Positions 29,436-40,345 of a DNA stretch of 64,000 nucleotides are shown in pieces. Source of the DNA: Vibrio sp. ED004 (lineage in GTDB: Bacteria > Pseudomonadota > Gammaproteobacteria > Enterobacterales > Vibrionaceae); assembly GCF_023206395.1 (NCBI RefSeq), contig NZ_CP066149.1:372001-436000 (forward strand), written 5' to 3'. The stretch's first letter is position 1; each line of letters opens with the position of its first letter. Below the pieces are notes generated by a model that did no database searches, was not told the origin of the DNA, and saw only the letters and a program-made list of their open reading frames with translations. The position numbers and the translations under genes were made by a program.

Positions 29436-30416
29436 ATGTTTGATCAGTTTACTTCACCGTTTAGGTTGAAAGACAAAGGCATAATGGGAATGAACAAGCG
29501 TAACCATAGTTACATTGGTCGCTACAATGATCGTTCCAAGTATCCACTCGTTGATGACAAGCTTAAGACTAAGATCATCGCTGAACAGGCTGGCGCTACG
29601 GTGCCAAAGCTGATTGGCGTTATTGGTCACCAAGCTGAAGTAAAAACAATCCACAAGATGGTAAAAGAGTGGCCGGGTTTCGTAATCAAGCCAGCTCAAG
29701 GCAGTGGTGGTAAAGGCATCCTTGTTGTGACTTCTCACAAGGACGGCGTTTATACCAAGCCATCAGGTTCAACTATCAATGAGGAAGACGTAGAACGTCA
29801 CATCAGTAACGCTCTTGCGGGTCTTTTCTCACTTGGTGGTAAGAATGACGTAGCAGTAGTTGAAAACCTCATCAAGTTTGATGAGTGCTTCGATGGCTTC
29901 AGTTACGAAGGTGTGCCAGATGTACGAATTATCGTATTCAAGGGCTACCCTGTTATGGCGATGATGCGCTTATCTACTTCAGCTTCAGACGGCAAGGCTA
30001 ACTTGCACCAAGGCGCTGTGGGTGTAGGTATTTGTATTGCGACGGGTAAAGCCGTTCGTGCAGTTCAGTTTGACCACCCAGTCACTCACCACCCAGATAC
30101 GGGTAAAGAGTTGGCGCTACTTCAAGTGCCGCATTGGGAAAAACTGCTAACACTGGCATCAAGTGCTTGGGAAATGACAGGTCTTGGCTACATGGGTACT
30201 GACATGGTTCTAGACCAAGAAGAAGGCCCAATGGTACTTGAGCTTAACGCACGTCCAGGTTTGGCTATCCAAATCGCGAACGGTGCTGGTCTGCTACCTC
30301 GATTGCACCATATTGAGAACCTTGGTACACCAGCTGAATACCCGAAACCTGCAGAGCGCGTGGCATACGCTGCTAAGCAATTCGGTGTTCACGGTAACGA
30401 GATTGTTCCAAACTAA
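29436..30416 (+). CDS. RimK-like ATP-grasp alpha-L-glutamate ligase family protein
   Basis: This 326-residue cytoplasmic enzyme has the ATP-grasp fold. The lysine-glycine-rich ATP loop VIKPAQGSGGKG is at about residues 83-94, a central block contains RIIVFKGYPVMAMMR, and the metal-binding motif LELNARPGL is at about 267-275. RimK relatives form amide bonds between an acid and an amino acid, usually glutamate; the substrate here is not known. It starts three bases after the transglutaminase-like gene, so the two are coupled. It is the catalytic core of the cassette and ends at a shared terminator. Confidence 0.87.
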   Translation: MFDQFTSPFRLKDKGIMGMNKRNHSYIGRYNDRSKYPLVDDKLKTKIIAEQAGATVPKLIGVIGHQAEVKTIHKMVKEWPGFVIKPAQGSGGKGILVVTSHKDGVYTKPSGSTINEEDVERHISNALAGLFSLGGKNDVAVVENLIKFDECFDGFSYEGVPDVRIIVFKGYPVMAMMRLSTSASDGKANLHQGAVGVGICIATGKAVRAVQFDHPVTHHPDTGKELALLQVPHWEKLLTLASSAWEMTGLGYMGTDMVLDQEEGPMVLELNARPGLAIQIANGAGLLPRLHHIENLGTPAEYPKPAERVAYAAKQFGVHGNEIVPN

Positions 30417-30459
30417 GCTGTTTGCTGACTAGGTCACTTGATACCTATAAAGCTCAATA

Positions 30460-30496
30460 AAAAAGCCGCATAACTCTGAGAGTTACGCGGCTTTTT
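30460..30496. terminator. Bidirectional terminator between the ligase cassette and the formate-dehydrogenase-like gene
   Basis: AAAAAGCCGC-TAACTCT / AGTTA-GCGGCTTTTT hairpin with A and T runs on both sides. Confidence 0.85.
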
Positions 30497-30525
30497 AGTC
30501 TCTGCCATTAAGTTAACTGGTTGGG

Positions 30526-33500
30526 CTAAGCCTCTGTAGCTTCAATTTCAGGCTCACGAATCGGATCAATACGTACCGCCGCTACCTTAAACTCTGGGAT
30601 CTTGGCATGCGGATCTGTCGCTGTCGTAGTCAAACGGTTAACTGGAGACTCCACGAAATGGAATGGAATAAACACCACGCCTTTCTGCATTCGCTTCGTT
30701 ACAAACGCTGCGATCTCAATTTCGCCGCGACGTGTCGAGACTTTGAGCATCTGACCATTCGAGATTCCTAACGCTTCAGCATCATGCACACTGACCATGG
30801 CACGTGGCCCTGCTAAGTTATCCAGACCTTTCGTTTTGCGCGTCATAGTACCTGTATGGAATTGCTCTAAGATACGCCCTGTCGTTAATACTAACGGGTA
30901 TTCCGCATCTGGCAGCTCTGCTGCATATCGAAACGGAATCGCTTCCATCTGACCACGTCCACGAGTGAACTGAGTCTGGTGCATAATACGAGTGCCATCA
31001 GGGTTGTTTTTATTGCTTGGCCATTGCACGCCATTGACCGTGATGTTTTCCCAACGTAAACCACCGTATTGTGGTGTGACGCGAGCAATCTCATTAGTAA
31101 TGTCCGCAACTGAATCGTAGCTCCAACCGCCGCCCATTGCATTAGCCAGCAATTGGATAATCACCCAATCCTCTTTCGCGTCATCTGGAGGCAATACCGC
31201 TGGGTTAATACGCTGAACGCGTCGTTCAGTATTAGTAAAGTGACCAGACTTCTCAGCGAACGAGCAAGACGGCAGAACCACATCGGCATACTGGGCCGTT
31301 TCAGTTAAGAAGATGTCTTGCACTACAAGAAAATCTAACGCTTCAAGCCCTTCAATCACGTGTGCTTGATTCGGATCGCTTAGTACAGGGTTTTCACCCA
31401 TCACATATAAACCACGTACATCTCGATTACACGCGCCATCAATAATCTCGGTCAGTGTTAAGCCCGTTTCAGCAGGCAAATCAGCAACGCCCCACTCCAT
31501 CGCGAATTTTTGGCGAACCATTGGGTTATACACTTTTTGATAACCCGGCAGGTTATTTGGCAATGCACCCATATCGCATGCACCTTGCACATTCGATTGG
31601 CCACGCAGAGGGTTGATACCACCACCTTCAATACCGATGTTGCCACATAAGAGCTGCAGGTTCGCGATTGAACGAACGTTGTCGTGGCCAGTGGTATGTT
31701 GCGTGATACCCATGGAGTAATACACCGCCGTACGTTCTGCAGTACCTATCAAGCGCGCCATCGCGAAGATGTCTTCTGCTTTAACGCCAGTCACCAGTTC
31801 TACTTTGTCTAGTGAGTAGCTTGGTGACATCACCTCTTGCAACAAGGTATCAAAGCCATCGACACGATCATCAATGTAATCTTGGTCGTACCAACCGTGC
31901 TTGATGATCTGTTGCATCACGCCATTAATCAGCATCACATCGGTACCCGGTCGATGTGCTAAGTAAAGTTCAGCATGATCGGCAATATCAATTCTCTTAG
32001 GATCCGCTACGATCAAACGTGCGCCGTTATGTCTTACCGCCTGTTTGATGTGTGAGCCGATAATTGGGTGCGCGGATGTGGTGTCAGAACCAATGATAAA
32101 GATGACATCCGAGTGTTTAATACTTGGGATATCATTGGTCATTGCTCCACTGCCTAGCGAAGCTTCGAGCCCAGTAACCGTTGAAGCATGGCAAAGACGA
32201 GCACAATGGTCGACGTTGTTGGTGCCAAGTTCACGACGAATGAATTTTTGGAACACATAGTTATCTTCATTGGTGGTTTTAGCCGACGAGAAACCTGCTA
32301 AAGCGTTACTGCCAAAACCTTGCTTTATAGCCGTGAACTTATCAGCAATCAGCGTAATGGCTTCTTCCCAACTCGCAGGTTGTAACCAGCCATCTTTACG
32401 AATTAATGGCGTAGTCAAACGGGCATCACTGCCGACGAAGTCGAAACCGAAACGTCCCTTAACACATAACATGCCTTCGTTAACCGGAGAATCACCGCCC
32501 TCGATATAACGGATTTTGTTCTTCGCTTCGTCAACATGCATGGTCAGCTTACAGCCCACACCACAATAGGTGCAGATAGTGTCGACCTTTTTGAGGATGT
32601 CGGTGTCGCCTTGTTTTCTATCTCTTGCATCCACCATCGCACCAGTTGGGCACGCCTGAATACAAGAGCCACATTGAACACAATTAGAGTCACCCATTAA
32701 GGTCTTGTCAGCCCCAAAATTCGGACGACATTCAGGTCTTGAAGCTGGCTTGCCATCAGACTGATTCATGAAGCTTAGAACGCCATGAACGTTCTGCTCA
32801 CGACACGCTTGGATACACTGACCACAACTGATGCAGCGGTTGGCGTCAAAGATGATGAATTCAGAACTGTCATCGACAGCAAACTTCTGCCTTGTCGAAC
32901 CCGCTTTGGATTCCTCTGCGCGAATGGCTTGCCAGCTCTCATTAGAAGCGACATCGATTTTGTATTCTGGATGTGTTTGGGTTGCCTTGTATTCAGTCGA
33001 GTAATCACGCAGATCGCAGTCGGTATTGGCTTGGCAACCACACTCTAAACATCTTGCGGCTTCAGCGATTGCGTCAGCATTATCAAAGCCCGTTTCTACT
33101 TCTTCAAAGCTTTGCTCTCGTTGCTCCGGCGTTAGCTCTGGCATGATTTTACGTGCCATGCGCTGTATCGACTTGTACTGCTCGGGATCAACGGCTTTGA
33201 GCTGCTTGTGCTTTCTAGAGTTAAACGGTTTAGCCGGAATGTTTTCCATATCACCGTTGAAGAATCGGTCGATCGCTTGCGCAGCAATACGCCCGTCTCC
33301 TACCGCTTCGACTGCTGTCGCTGGACCACGCCTGAAATCACCGATACTAAATATATTGCCCGTACCTGTGTGCATGGTTTGCGGATCAGCGTCCGCCGTA
33401 TTCCAACGTGTCAGTGGGATATCAATCTCTTCGTTATCCATGAAACTTAGGTCGGGCTTTTGCGACACTGCAGCGATAACCGTATCGAACGCTTCAACAA

Positions 33501-34755
33501 AGAACTCACCCGTTGGTTTTGGGCTACGACGACCAGAAGCATCTGCAGGACCAAGTGCCATACGTTCTAATCGAATCTCAGAGACATGCCCATTTTCATC
33601 AGCAATGTTCTCAGCCGGGTTGGTCAAGAAGTGGAACTTAACACCTTCATGTTCAGCTTCTTCGATTTCGTAATCTTCGGCCGGCATTTCATCTCGTGTG
33701 CGACGATAGATCAGGGTGGTGTCCGCACCGTCACGCACTGCGGTTCGAGCGCAGTCAATCGCCGTGTTACCACCGCCAATCACAGCGACTTTTTTGCCGG
33801 TAGTGAAGTGTTTGTCAGTCACATAGTCTTTTAGGTAATCAACACCTAGGTAGCAGCCACCAAGGTCACTACCGGGATAATTCATCTCAACGGCTTGTGA
33901 CGCACCCACAGCTAAGCAGACCGCATCAAAATCGCGACTGAGATCTGACAAGGTAAAATCAACACCAAGCTTCTTATCGCACTCTACTGCCATTCCGTTA
34001 CGACACATAAGCTCGATTTCTTTATCAAGAATCGACTTCGGTAGACGATATTCTGGAATACCATAACGTAGCCAGCCACCAGCTTTAGGCATCGATTCAT
34101 AAACACTGACGTCATAGCCCTCATTAGACAGGTAATAACCTGCTGTTAAGCCACCAGGGCCACTGCCGACAATCGCAATGCTCTTACCTTTGTTGGGTTT
34201 CTTCGCAGGCATGTAGCTCTCTTGAGTAGCCAAATCGGCATCGGCTGCGTGTCGCTTGAGTTGGCGAATTGCAATCGAATCATCGACTAAGTTTCTTCGA
34301 CACTCGGTTTCACAGAAGGCCGGACACACACGACCAATCGATAGTGGCATCGGCAGTGTTTTCTTAATCACTTCGATGGCTTTGGTATGATCATTTTGCG
34401 CAATATGATGAAGATAAGATTGAATATCGACTCCCGTAGGGCAAGCGGTTTGGCACGGTGCTTCGCAGTCAGCGTAGTGGTCTGCCATGATACGATTCAG
34501 CGCATCTTGGCGATGAGTCGTTAGCTGTTTAGATTGAGTGGTGATGTTCAAGCCATTGGCTACCTCAAGCTCACAAGAGCGTGTCACGCCCATCCCATCC
34601 ACTTCAACCACACACAAATCACACGGCACTTTGTCCGCTGTTTTGTTCAAACCACATAACGATGGAATCTCTAAACCACATATTTTTGCCGCCTCAAGAA
34701 CGGCTTGCCCTTGTTCGACGATTCGAAATTTCCCATCAATGACGATTTGAATCAT
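30526..34755 (-). CDS. Fused GltD-type flavoprotein / formate-dehydrogenase-like molybdoenzyme
   Basis: This is a 1409-residue cytoplasmic fusion. In order: a NuoG-like [2Fe-2S] domain (about 1-75), a GltD-type [4Fe-4S] and FAD/NAD(P) oxidoreductase (about 90-570, with CPTGVDI, IVGSGPGGLTAGYYLS and VIGGGNTAIDCART), and two ferredoxin clusters (RCISCGQCIQAC, CVQCGSCIQACPTGA). The last part is a bis-MGD molybdopterin domain (about 720-1400). The molybdenum ligand is cysteine in CARLCHAST, where E. coli FdhF has selenocysteine. It probably couples formate oxidation to NAD(P), but the substrate is inferred. I start at ATG 34755 with AGGA upstream; an upstream start would add 14 residues. It stands alone, with no FdhD or electron-partner gene nearby. 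Confidence 0.88.
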   Translation of the reverse strand: MIQIVIDGKFRIVEQGQAVLEAAKICGLEIPSLCGLNKTADKVPCDLCVVEVDGMGVTRSCELEVANGLNITTQSKQLTTHRQDALNRIMADHYADCEAPCQTACPTGVDIQSYLHHIAQNDHTKAIEVIKKTLPMPLSIGRVCPAFCETECRRNLVDDSIAIRQLKRHAADADLATQESYMPAKKPNKGKSIAIVGSGPGGLTAGYYLSNEGYDVSVYESMPKAGGWLRYGIPEYRLPKSILDKEIELMCRNGMAVECDKKLGVDFTLSDLSRDFDAVCLAVGASQAVEMNYPGSDLGGCYLGVDYLKDYVTDKHFTTGKKVAVIGGGNTAIDCARTAVRDGADTTLIYRRTRDEMPAEDYEIEEAEHEGVKFHFLTNPAENIADENGHVSEIRLERMALGPADASGRRSPKPTGEFFVEAFDTVIAAVSQKPDLSFMDNEEIDIPLTRWNTADADPQTMHTGTGNIFSIGDFRRGPATAVEAVGDGRIAAQAIDRFFNGDMENIPAKPFNSRKHKQLKAVDPEQYKSIQRMARKIMPELTPEQREQSFEEVETGFDNADAIAEAARCLECGCQANTDCDLRDYSTEYKATQTHPEYKIDVASNESWQAIRAEESKAGSTRQKFAVDDSSEFIIFDANRCISCGQCIQACREQNVHGVLSFMNQSDGKPASRPECRPNFGADKTLMGDSNCVQCGSCIQACPTGAMVDARDRKQGDTDILKKVDTICTYCGVGCKLTMHVDEAKNKIRYIEGGDSPVNEGMLCVKGRFGFDFVGSDARLTTPLIRKDGWLQPASWEEAITLIADKFTAIKQGFGSNALAGFSSAKTTNEDNYVFQKFIRRELGTNNVDHCARLCHASTVTGLEASLGSGAMTNDIPSIKHSDVIFIIGSDTTSAHPIIGSHIKQAVRHNGARLIVADPKRIDIADHAELYLAHRPGTDVMLINGVMQQIIKHGWYDQDYIDDRVDGFDTLLQEVMSPSYSLDKVELVTGVKAEDIFAMARLIGTAERTAVYYSMGITQHTTGHDNVRSIANLQLLCGNIGIEGGGINPLRGQSNVQGACDMGALPNNLPGYQKVYNPMVRQKFAMEWGVADLPAETGLTLTEIIDGACNRDVRGLYVMGENPVLSDPNQAHVIEGLEALDFLVVQDIFLTETAQYADVVLPSCSFAEKSGHFTNTERRVQRINPAVLPPDDAKEDWVIIQLLANAMGGGWSYDSVADITNEIARVTPQYGGLRWENITVNGVQWPSNKNNPDGTRIMHQTQFTRGRGQMEAIPFRYAAELPDAEYPLVLTTGRILEQFHTGTMTRKTKGLDNLAGPRAMVSVHDAEALGISNGQMLKVSTRRGEIEIAAFVTKRMQKGVVFIPFHFVESPVNRLTTTATDPHAKIPEFKVAAVRIDPIREPEIEATEA

Positions 34756-35017
34756 AGCCTGTCCTACCTTTACCTTTCGCACACTGCGAGTTATCAATAA
34801 TTAAAAATAAAGTAATACAATATTATTAATATTATTTAATCTATGTAATTACCATACATTAATTATGGTTTTGTGCGTGTGACCTCAAACAAGTTCCATT
34901 GATAATAACCATAAGGTATGAGTGGTCTTATCTGTATATGGAAAACATTAAGTTGCAGATAAAGACCATTTTAGGAAGGCAGGCAGCTGTAATCAGGGAG
35001 ATTAGATTTCAGATATT
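34756..35017. other. Intergenic region upstream of the formate-dehydrogenase-like gene
   Basis: An AT-rich region of about 260 bases holds the promoter of the minus-strand gene at 34755. I see no further gene or clear operator. Confidence 0.45.
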
Positions 35018-35058
35018 AAAAAGCCCCTACCACTGTATATACAGTGAGTAGGGGCTTT
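35018..35058 (-). terminator. Terminator of the mukFEB operon
   Basis: A long stem AAAGCCCCTAC / GTAGGGGCTTT has an additional inner hairpin CACTGTATATACAGTG. It lies directly after mukB. Confidence 0.85.
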
Positions 35059-35081
35059 GAATTGATAAATCGGCTTAAAGC

Positions 35082-38000
35082 TTACTGCTCAGCTTCCTCA
35101 ATCAGCTCTTGCACTGGCGATGCAGGTTTGTTTTGAGCAAAACCGCGTAAGCCAACAACGTGCACATGTTCATGATCTTTGAAGACCTTACGTACCAGTT
35201 TGTAGGTTGTGCCTTTCTCTGGGCTGATGTTCTCCGGTGCTGCAATCAGAAGCTGCATGCCTAGACGGTCACACAGTTCAAACAGTGTAGAGATAGACTT
35301 CGCATCCAGACGTGCTGCTTCATCAAGGAACAACAAGCGACATGGAACGATGTCTTTGCTACGAAGTCGACGAGACTCTTCTTCCCAGCTCTGAACCACC
35401 ATCAATAGGATAGATTGACCAGTACCGATCGCCTCACCTGTAGACAGTGCGCCCGATTCCGCTTGTAGCCAACCATCAGAGCCACGGTTAACTTCAACAC
35501 TTAACTCTAGGTAGTTACGGTAATCCAGTAGCTCTTCACCTAGAACTTGAGGAGAACGTTGACCCATGTCGATGTGTGGGTTCACACGTTGGAACAACTT
35601 CGCCATCGCTTCTGAGAAGGTGAAGCGAGTCGTCTCGAACAAGTCTTTGTGCTGATCTTGTTGAGTCGCTAGGCCTGATAGCAAGATTTCGTGACTTTCA
35701 CGGATCTTAACGTTCAGACGTACACCCTTAACCTGACCAAAGTAAATGTTCGACAAGCCTTGGTTCAGCATACGAATACGGTTCTGCTCACGCTGAATCG
35801 TCTTCTTAATGATGCTTGCTACCGACTCAGAGCTGATCGCTAGGCGGTTTTCACGCTGGGTCAGTTCTTCTGTTAGTCGAGCTAGCTCAACTTCCATCTC
35901 TTCGATTGCTTCAACCGGATCATCCGTATGAATGATGTCTTGGCGAATACGCTCGCGAAGATGTTGGTAAACCGCAATGTAGAATAGAACCTTACGTTCT
36001 GGATGTGCGTTATCTTCAGATAGGCGCAGCGAATCACGTAGGTCGTCATTGTCAGCCACAGCCAGACGCAGTGCACCCAGTGATTTATCCGACATCGAGC
36101 GAAGTTCACCAGCTGTTAGGTAAGCCAGTTCACGCTTGTGTAGACGACGTTCAACGTCATTCTCACGAGCTAAACGCAGTACTGAACACCAGCCTGCTTT
36201 TGCTGCAACCACAAAGGTACGAAGCTCGGTGTACTCTTTCTGTACTTTCTTAAGACGCTTAGCCAAGGCTTTCATCTCAAGTTCTGTTGAGGTAATCGTA
36301 CGCTCGTATTCGCTCTTACGGCTACGAGACGTGTGTAGACGCTCTTGTAGCTCGTCACGACGACGAACTGCGCGCTCTTCAGCGCCTTCATCAGCATTTA
36401 CACCGAACTCTTGAAGCTCTTGTTTGAACTCTTGAACCGTCTCTTGCTTCGCTTGATGCGAGCTCTTCAGCGCTGCCAATACTTGGTTGTACTGGTTCAT
36501 CTGTTCACGAGCTTGTTTCAGGCCATCACGACCTTTAGTTCTTGCTTGTTCCGCTTGAACCAGTTTCGCTTTCAACTGTTCGCTCAGTTCGCTGCTCTTG
36601 TTAAGCAGGTCAACAGAGTCTGCGTAAGCAAAGTAGTGACGACGCTCAATCAGATCAGACAATGCGAACACTTTGCCTTTTAGCGTTTGCAGAGCATTAT
36701 CTGCTTGACGATACTCCGCTTCCAAAGCTTCGAATTGCTCAGGGTCAGCGTCGAGTGCAGAAACGATTTGCTCTAATGAAGTCAGCGCTTTGCCATGAGT
36801 GTTCAAGTAAGACTTCGCTTCGCTTAAACGCTCTAGTTGTGCTTCTAATTCAGCAAGACGCTCAGCTAATGTTTCGTCTTCAAGAATACGAACCATAGGC
36901 GCGAGTTTGTCGAGTGCACCAAGTGCCTGTTTGCTGTGCAGAAGCTGGCTGCGTTGTTGTTGCTCTTTAGAATCTAGCTCAGCTAGAGAACGAACAATTT
37001 GGTTACGCTTATCGCGAATAGACGCTAACGCCTGCTCTGGATCAGCGTTGAACGCAACGTGCAGGTGCTTCGCAACAAAGCTGTTGAATGCTTGGTATAG
37101 GCGATTCAGTTTTTGAGAATCAAACGCTGCTTTGGCGTGGTTCTCAACAACTACATCACGCTCTTCACGCAATTTTTCAAGGCGTTGTTCACGAGCTGCG
37201 CGACCAAACAGTGGGATCTCAGGGAAGCGAGAGTAACGCATTTGGCGATCGTTCAGTTGAACGCATACTGCGCCTTCTAACTCGTCCGCGTTGAATGAGC
37301 TGTCATCAAACGCGTCTACATCACCTTCTAGGATGTAAAGGTCTTCTGGACAATCATCAAGATCAATCAGCTTCTCTTTGATGCCATCAAGATCTGAAAC
37401 CACAATCGCATGACGAGCCGGGCCGTACATCGCACTGAAGTAAGGCGCATCGCCAATCGTGATGTCGTCGTAGATCTCAGAAAGCAACACGCCACCAAGA
37501 GTGTCCGCTAGGCCTTTCAGGCGAGGATCGTTAGAACCACCTGGAGAGGCTAGACGCTCGATCTCTTGCTCAAGTTCAGCTCGGCGAGTTGCCAGTTGAT
37601 CTTTAGCAACGGCTTGAGACTTTTCGTCTTCAAGTACTTGCTGCATTTGAGTCATTACCGCTTGGCTATCTTCTAGCTCAGCTTCGGTTTGATCTCTTAA
37701 TGCTTCAAGCGCATCGTTTGCCGTGATCCAAGCAGGAGCAATGGATTCTAGCTTTTGAATCTCTTGGTCGTGGTTCTGTTGAACACGACGTTGTTCACTT
37801 TTCGCTTCACGCAACTCTTCCTGAGCATACTCAAGCGTTTCGATCTTCATTGCATGACGTTCGCGCTCTTCGTCGAAAACCACTTCGTCAATCAGTGAAA
37901 TGTTGTGTTGCTTTTGGTATTCAGTCGCAAGTTCTTTTGCTTGACGCTGCTGCGCCACATCACGAGCCATATCGCGGTGCTGAGCTCGCCATTGCAGTTC

Positions 38001-39542
38001 GTTCTCAACAACATGTTTCGCGTTACGACCTTTTTCTAGAGCTTGCTTAGCGCTATGAGATGCTTCTTTACGCTCCACTTCACCAACGATGCTCTTAACC
38101 AAAGACAGTGCTTTGTCGAACTGTGCAGAAGCTGCAGAAGACATGTCTAACTTGTGCTTAGTCGACAGTAACGTCTGAGTGCTTGATTCTTCTTGTGCTT
38201 TTAGCTCAGAAACCAAGGTTAACGCGCTTTCTGCAGTAATAGAGTCATCACCCAGCAACTGCTTGGTTTTCTCTAATGCTTGAACCGCTTGTTGGTATTG
38301 AAGTGCACGAGTCTGCTGAACATCCAACGCTTGTTGGTAATCAGCAAGCTGAGTTTTCAGGCTATCCACTTCTTCTTCAGTGATGGTTGCCTGCTCTTCA
38401 GCAAGAAGTACTCGCTCTTGAGCTTCCTCAACCACCATCATCTGCTCTTCTAGACGCTCATTAAGCTCTTCTAGATCTTCGCTGTAGCGAGCAATTTTCT
38501 CTTGCTGGCGAAGTGCAGTTTGAACCAACTGAAGGTGATCCGAAGCCGCTTGGTAATCTTGCTCTAACGCTGACTCTTGATCCACCAGCAGTTCGAGTTC
38601 TTCTTGAACACGATTCAACAGGTTGTTTTGATCAAGCAAAGTTTCGCGAGAACCAAACAGTTCACCACGGAGCTTCATGGTTTGATCTAACTTGTTGCGA
38701 CGATCGTTAGCATGGCGCATGTAGTCCGCAGCCACGTAGTTCGTAGATTCAGTGATCAAGTGTTTGAACAAGTCACGATCCGACTGAGTTGTCTTGATCG
38801 CTTCTAGCGTCATGCGGTTCTCGCGCAGTGCCGATTCCATATCTTGGAATGCTTTCTTCACGCCACCATTTTGCGGTAGAAGGTAATCACGCAGAGAACG
38901 TGTAATCGCACTTGATATACCACCGTAAAGTGATGCTTCAATTAGACGGTAGAACTTAGAACGGTCGCTGCTGTTACGCAGTTTCTTCGGTACTACACCG
39001 TACTCAAACATCTGTGAGTGGTAATCAACAATCGAAGAAAACGCCTTAAAGTGCGCCCCTTCGTACTGTGCAACAGCGGCTTTCACATCATTTAGCTGAC
39101 ATACACGAGCGTGGCTGTCTGAAACGTTCTGAATCAGCACGTCCGTTGGTTTCACATGGCTTGGAAGGCCTTGAATAACGAACGGCTTGATGTCTACTTT
39201 CTTGTCACGACCCGCAACTTGCTGCAGTTTTACTGCAAACAACAGACGTTGATTACGAGAGTTCACTACATCCAGCGCTGCATAACACGCGCCAGGTTGA
39301 AGCTTACCGTAAAGACCTTTATCACGAGATGACTGTGAGCTACCCGCTTCCGTTGTGTTACGGAAATGCAGAAGGCTTTGGTCAGGGATAAGTGCTGTGA
39401 TGAATGCCGCCATTGTGGTCGACTTACCTGCACCGTTACCGCCAGAAAGTGTTGTAACCAATCCATCAATATCAAAAGTACGCGCGAAGAAGCCGTTCCA
39501 GTTGACCATGGTTAATGATTGATACTTACCTCTTTCAATCAT
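35082..39542 (-). CDS. mukB: Chromosome partition protein MukB
   Basis: MukB is the SMC-like ATPase of the MukBEF condensin, which loops and segregates the chromosome. The Walker [17 protein letters not shown] is near residue 34. Two very long coiled coils flank a hinge around residues 650-780 (the block [15 protein letters not shown] is there). The C-terminal head has the signature [12 protein letters not shown] and Walker [12 protein letters not shown]. Length 1486, as in E. coli. Its start overlaps the mukE stop by four bases (ATGA). Confidence 0.98.
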   Translation of the reverse strand: MIERGKYQSLTMVNWNGFFARTFDIDGLVTTLSGGNGAGKSTTMAAFITALIPDQSLLHFRNTTEAGSSQSSRDKGLYGKLQPGACYAALDVVNSRNQRLLFAVKLQQVAGRDKKVDIKPFVIQGLPSHVKPTDVLIQNVSDSHARVCQLNDVKAAVAQYEGAHFKAFSSIVDYHSQMFEYGVVPKKLRNSSDRSKFYRLIEASLYGGISSAITRSLRDYLLPQNGGVKKAFQDMESALRENRMTLEAIKTTQSDRDLFKHLITESTNYVAADYMRHANDRRNKLDQTMKLRGELFGSRETLLDQNNLLNRVQEELELLVDQESALEQDYQAASDHLQLVQTALRQQEKIARYSEDLEELNERLEEQMMVVEEAQERVLLAEEQATITEEEVDSLKTQLADYQQALDVQQTRALQYQQAVQALEKTKQLLGDDSITAESALTLVSELKAQEESSTQTLLSTKHKLDMSSAASAQFDKALSLVKSIVGEVERKEASHSAKQALEKGRNAKHVVENELQWRAQHRDMARDVAQQRQAKELATEYQKQHNISLIDEVVFDEERERHAMKIETLEYAQEELREAKSEQRRVQQNHDQEIQKLESIAPAWITANDALEALRDQTEAELEDSQAVMTQMQQVLEDEKSQAVAKDQLATRRAELEQEIERLASPGGSNDPRLKGLADTLGGVLLSEIYDDITIGDAPYFSAMYGPARHAIVVSDLDGIKEKLIDLDDCPEDLYILEGDVDAFDDSSFNADELEGAVCVQLNDRQMRYSRFPEIPLFGRAAREQRLEKLREERDVVVENHAKAAFDSQKLNRLYQAFNSFVAKHLHVAFNADPEQALASIRDKRNQIVRSLAELDSKEQQQRSQLLHSKQALGALDKLAPMVRILEDETLAERLAELEAQLERLSEAKSYLNTHGKALTSLEQIVSALDADPEQFEALEAEYRQADNALQTLKGKVFALSDLIERRHYFAYADSVDLLNKSSELSEQLKAKLVQAEQARTKGRDGLKQAREQMNQYNQVLAALKSSHQAKQETVQEFKQELQEFGVNADEGAEERAVRRRDELQERLHTSRSRKSEYERTITSTELEMKALAKRLKKVQKEYTELRTFVVAAKAGWCSVLRLARENDVERRLHKRELAYLTAGELRSMSDKSLGALRLAVADNDDLRDSLRLSEDNAHPERKVLFYIAVYQHLRERIRQDIIHTDDPVEAIEEMEVELARLTEELTQRENRLAISSESVASIIKKTIQREQNRIRMLNQGLSNIYFGQVKGVRLNVKIRESHEILLSGLATQQDQHKDLFETTRFTFSEAMAKLFQRVNPHIDMGQRSPQVLGEELLDYRNYLELSVEVNRGSDGWLQAESGALSTGEAIGTGQSILLMVVQSWEEESRRLRSKDIVPCRLLFLDEAARLDAKSISTLFELCDRLGMQLLIAAPENISPEKGTTYKLVRKVFKDHEHVHVVGLRGFAQNKPASPVQELIEEAEQ

Positions 39543-40345
39543 GCTTCACCTTCTACTTTTGTTTGTTCGCCGTCGTTTGACTCAAGGTCAAAGTCAGCTT
39601 GATCGTTAAAAATGTCTTGTTGACCGTTTTCGTCTACGCCTGCATCGACTTCTGATGCGGCTTCAGCTTGCTCTTCATTTAACAAGCTACCTTGGTTAGG
39701 CTCTTGAGTATGCACCACAGCTTCACCATCACGGATAAGACGCAGTTGAGCTTCTTTCATGTCATCGCCAACACGTACGTCAGCACCAAAGCGGAATACC
39801 GCTTCGCTGATACGGAATTTGCCCGTCTCACCAATCGCAATCAACATGCCGATACGACGTAAGCGACGTAGAGAAGTACGCACTTTTTCAAACAGTTTCT
39901 CTTTGTCTAAGTCAGAACCCGACGCACGGTTGGTAGCTAGCTTCATGAGTTTTTTCTCATCCGCTAACGACATCAACTCATCAAACAGCTCTTGGTTAGT
40001 GAAGATACCTTCATGAGCAAGACGCTCTGGGCTTAGGTATAAGAAACACAATACCTTACCAACAAGCATGTCCAGCTCAGACAAAACACTACGACCGATT
40101 AGCGACGTAGAACGCGGACGCAGGTAAAAAAAGCCTTCTGGCGCTTTCACAAGCTCAGTGTTGTAGCGTTGGTAGAAATGCTGAAGCTCAACTTCAAAAT
40201 CTGAAAGTAACGCGTGGTTATCTAAGTCTTCTGTTGAAATATGCTTACCTGAACGCAGCATGCTGTCTAGCGCAGGGAACAATGGGTTCGCTATCGCTTT
40301 TACCAGTTTCTCTGGCATGTAATCATCAGTACTTGTTAATGACAT
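39539..40345 (-). CDS. mukE: Chromosome partition protein MukE
   Basis: MukE is the winged-helix accessory subunit that, with MukF, bridges MukB heads. The family blocks [34 protein letters not shown] and [12 protein letters not shown] are present, and the C-terminal tail is acidic. I start at ATG 40345, giving 268 residues against 234 in E. coli; the extra length lies in the acidic tail. It overlaps the end of mukF by 20 bases and the start of mukB by four. Confidence 0.96.
   Translation of the reverse strand: MSLTSTDDYMPEKLVKAIANPLFPALDSMLRSGKHISTEDLDNHALLSDFEVELQHFYQRYNTELVKAPEGFFYLRPRSTSLIGRSVLSELDMLVGKVLCFLYLSPERLAHEGIFTNQELFDELMSLADEKKLMKLATNRASGSDLDKEKLFEKVRTSLRRLRRIGMLIAIGETGKFRISEAVFRFGADVRVGDDMKEAQLRLIRDGEAVVHTQEPNQGSLLNEEQAEAASEVDAGVDENGQQDIFNDQADFDLESNDGEQTKVEGEA

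Noticed and set aside
33026..33673. 215-codon plus-strand frame opposite the formate-dehydrogenase-like gene
   Set aside because: It lies fully inside a well-supported gene, has no ribosome site and no recognisable domain.
30526..34755. Selenocysteine in the formate-dehydrogenase-like protein
   Set aside because: The molybdenum-ligand position is an ordinary cysteine codon (CARLCHAST) and the frame runs without an in-frame TGA.
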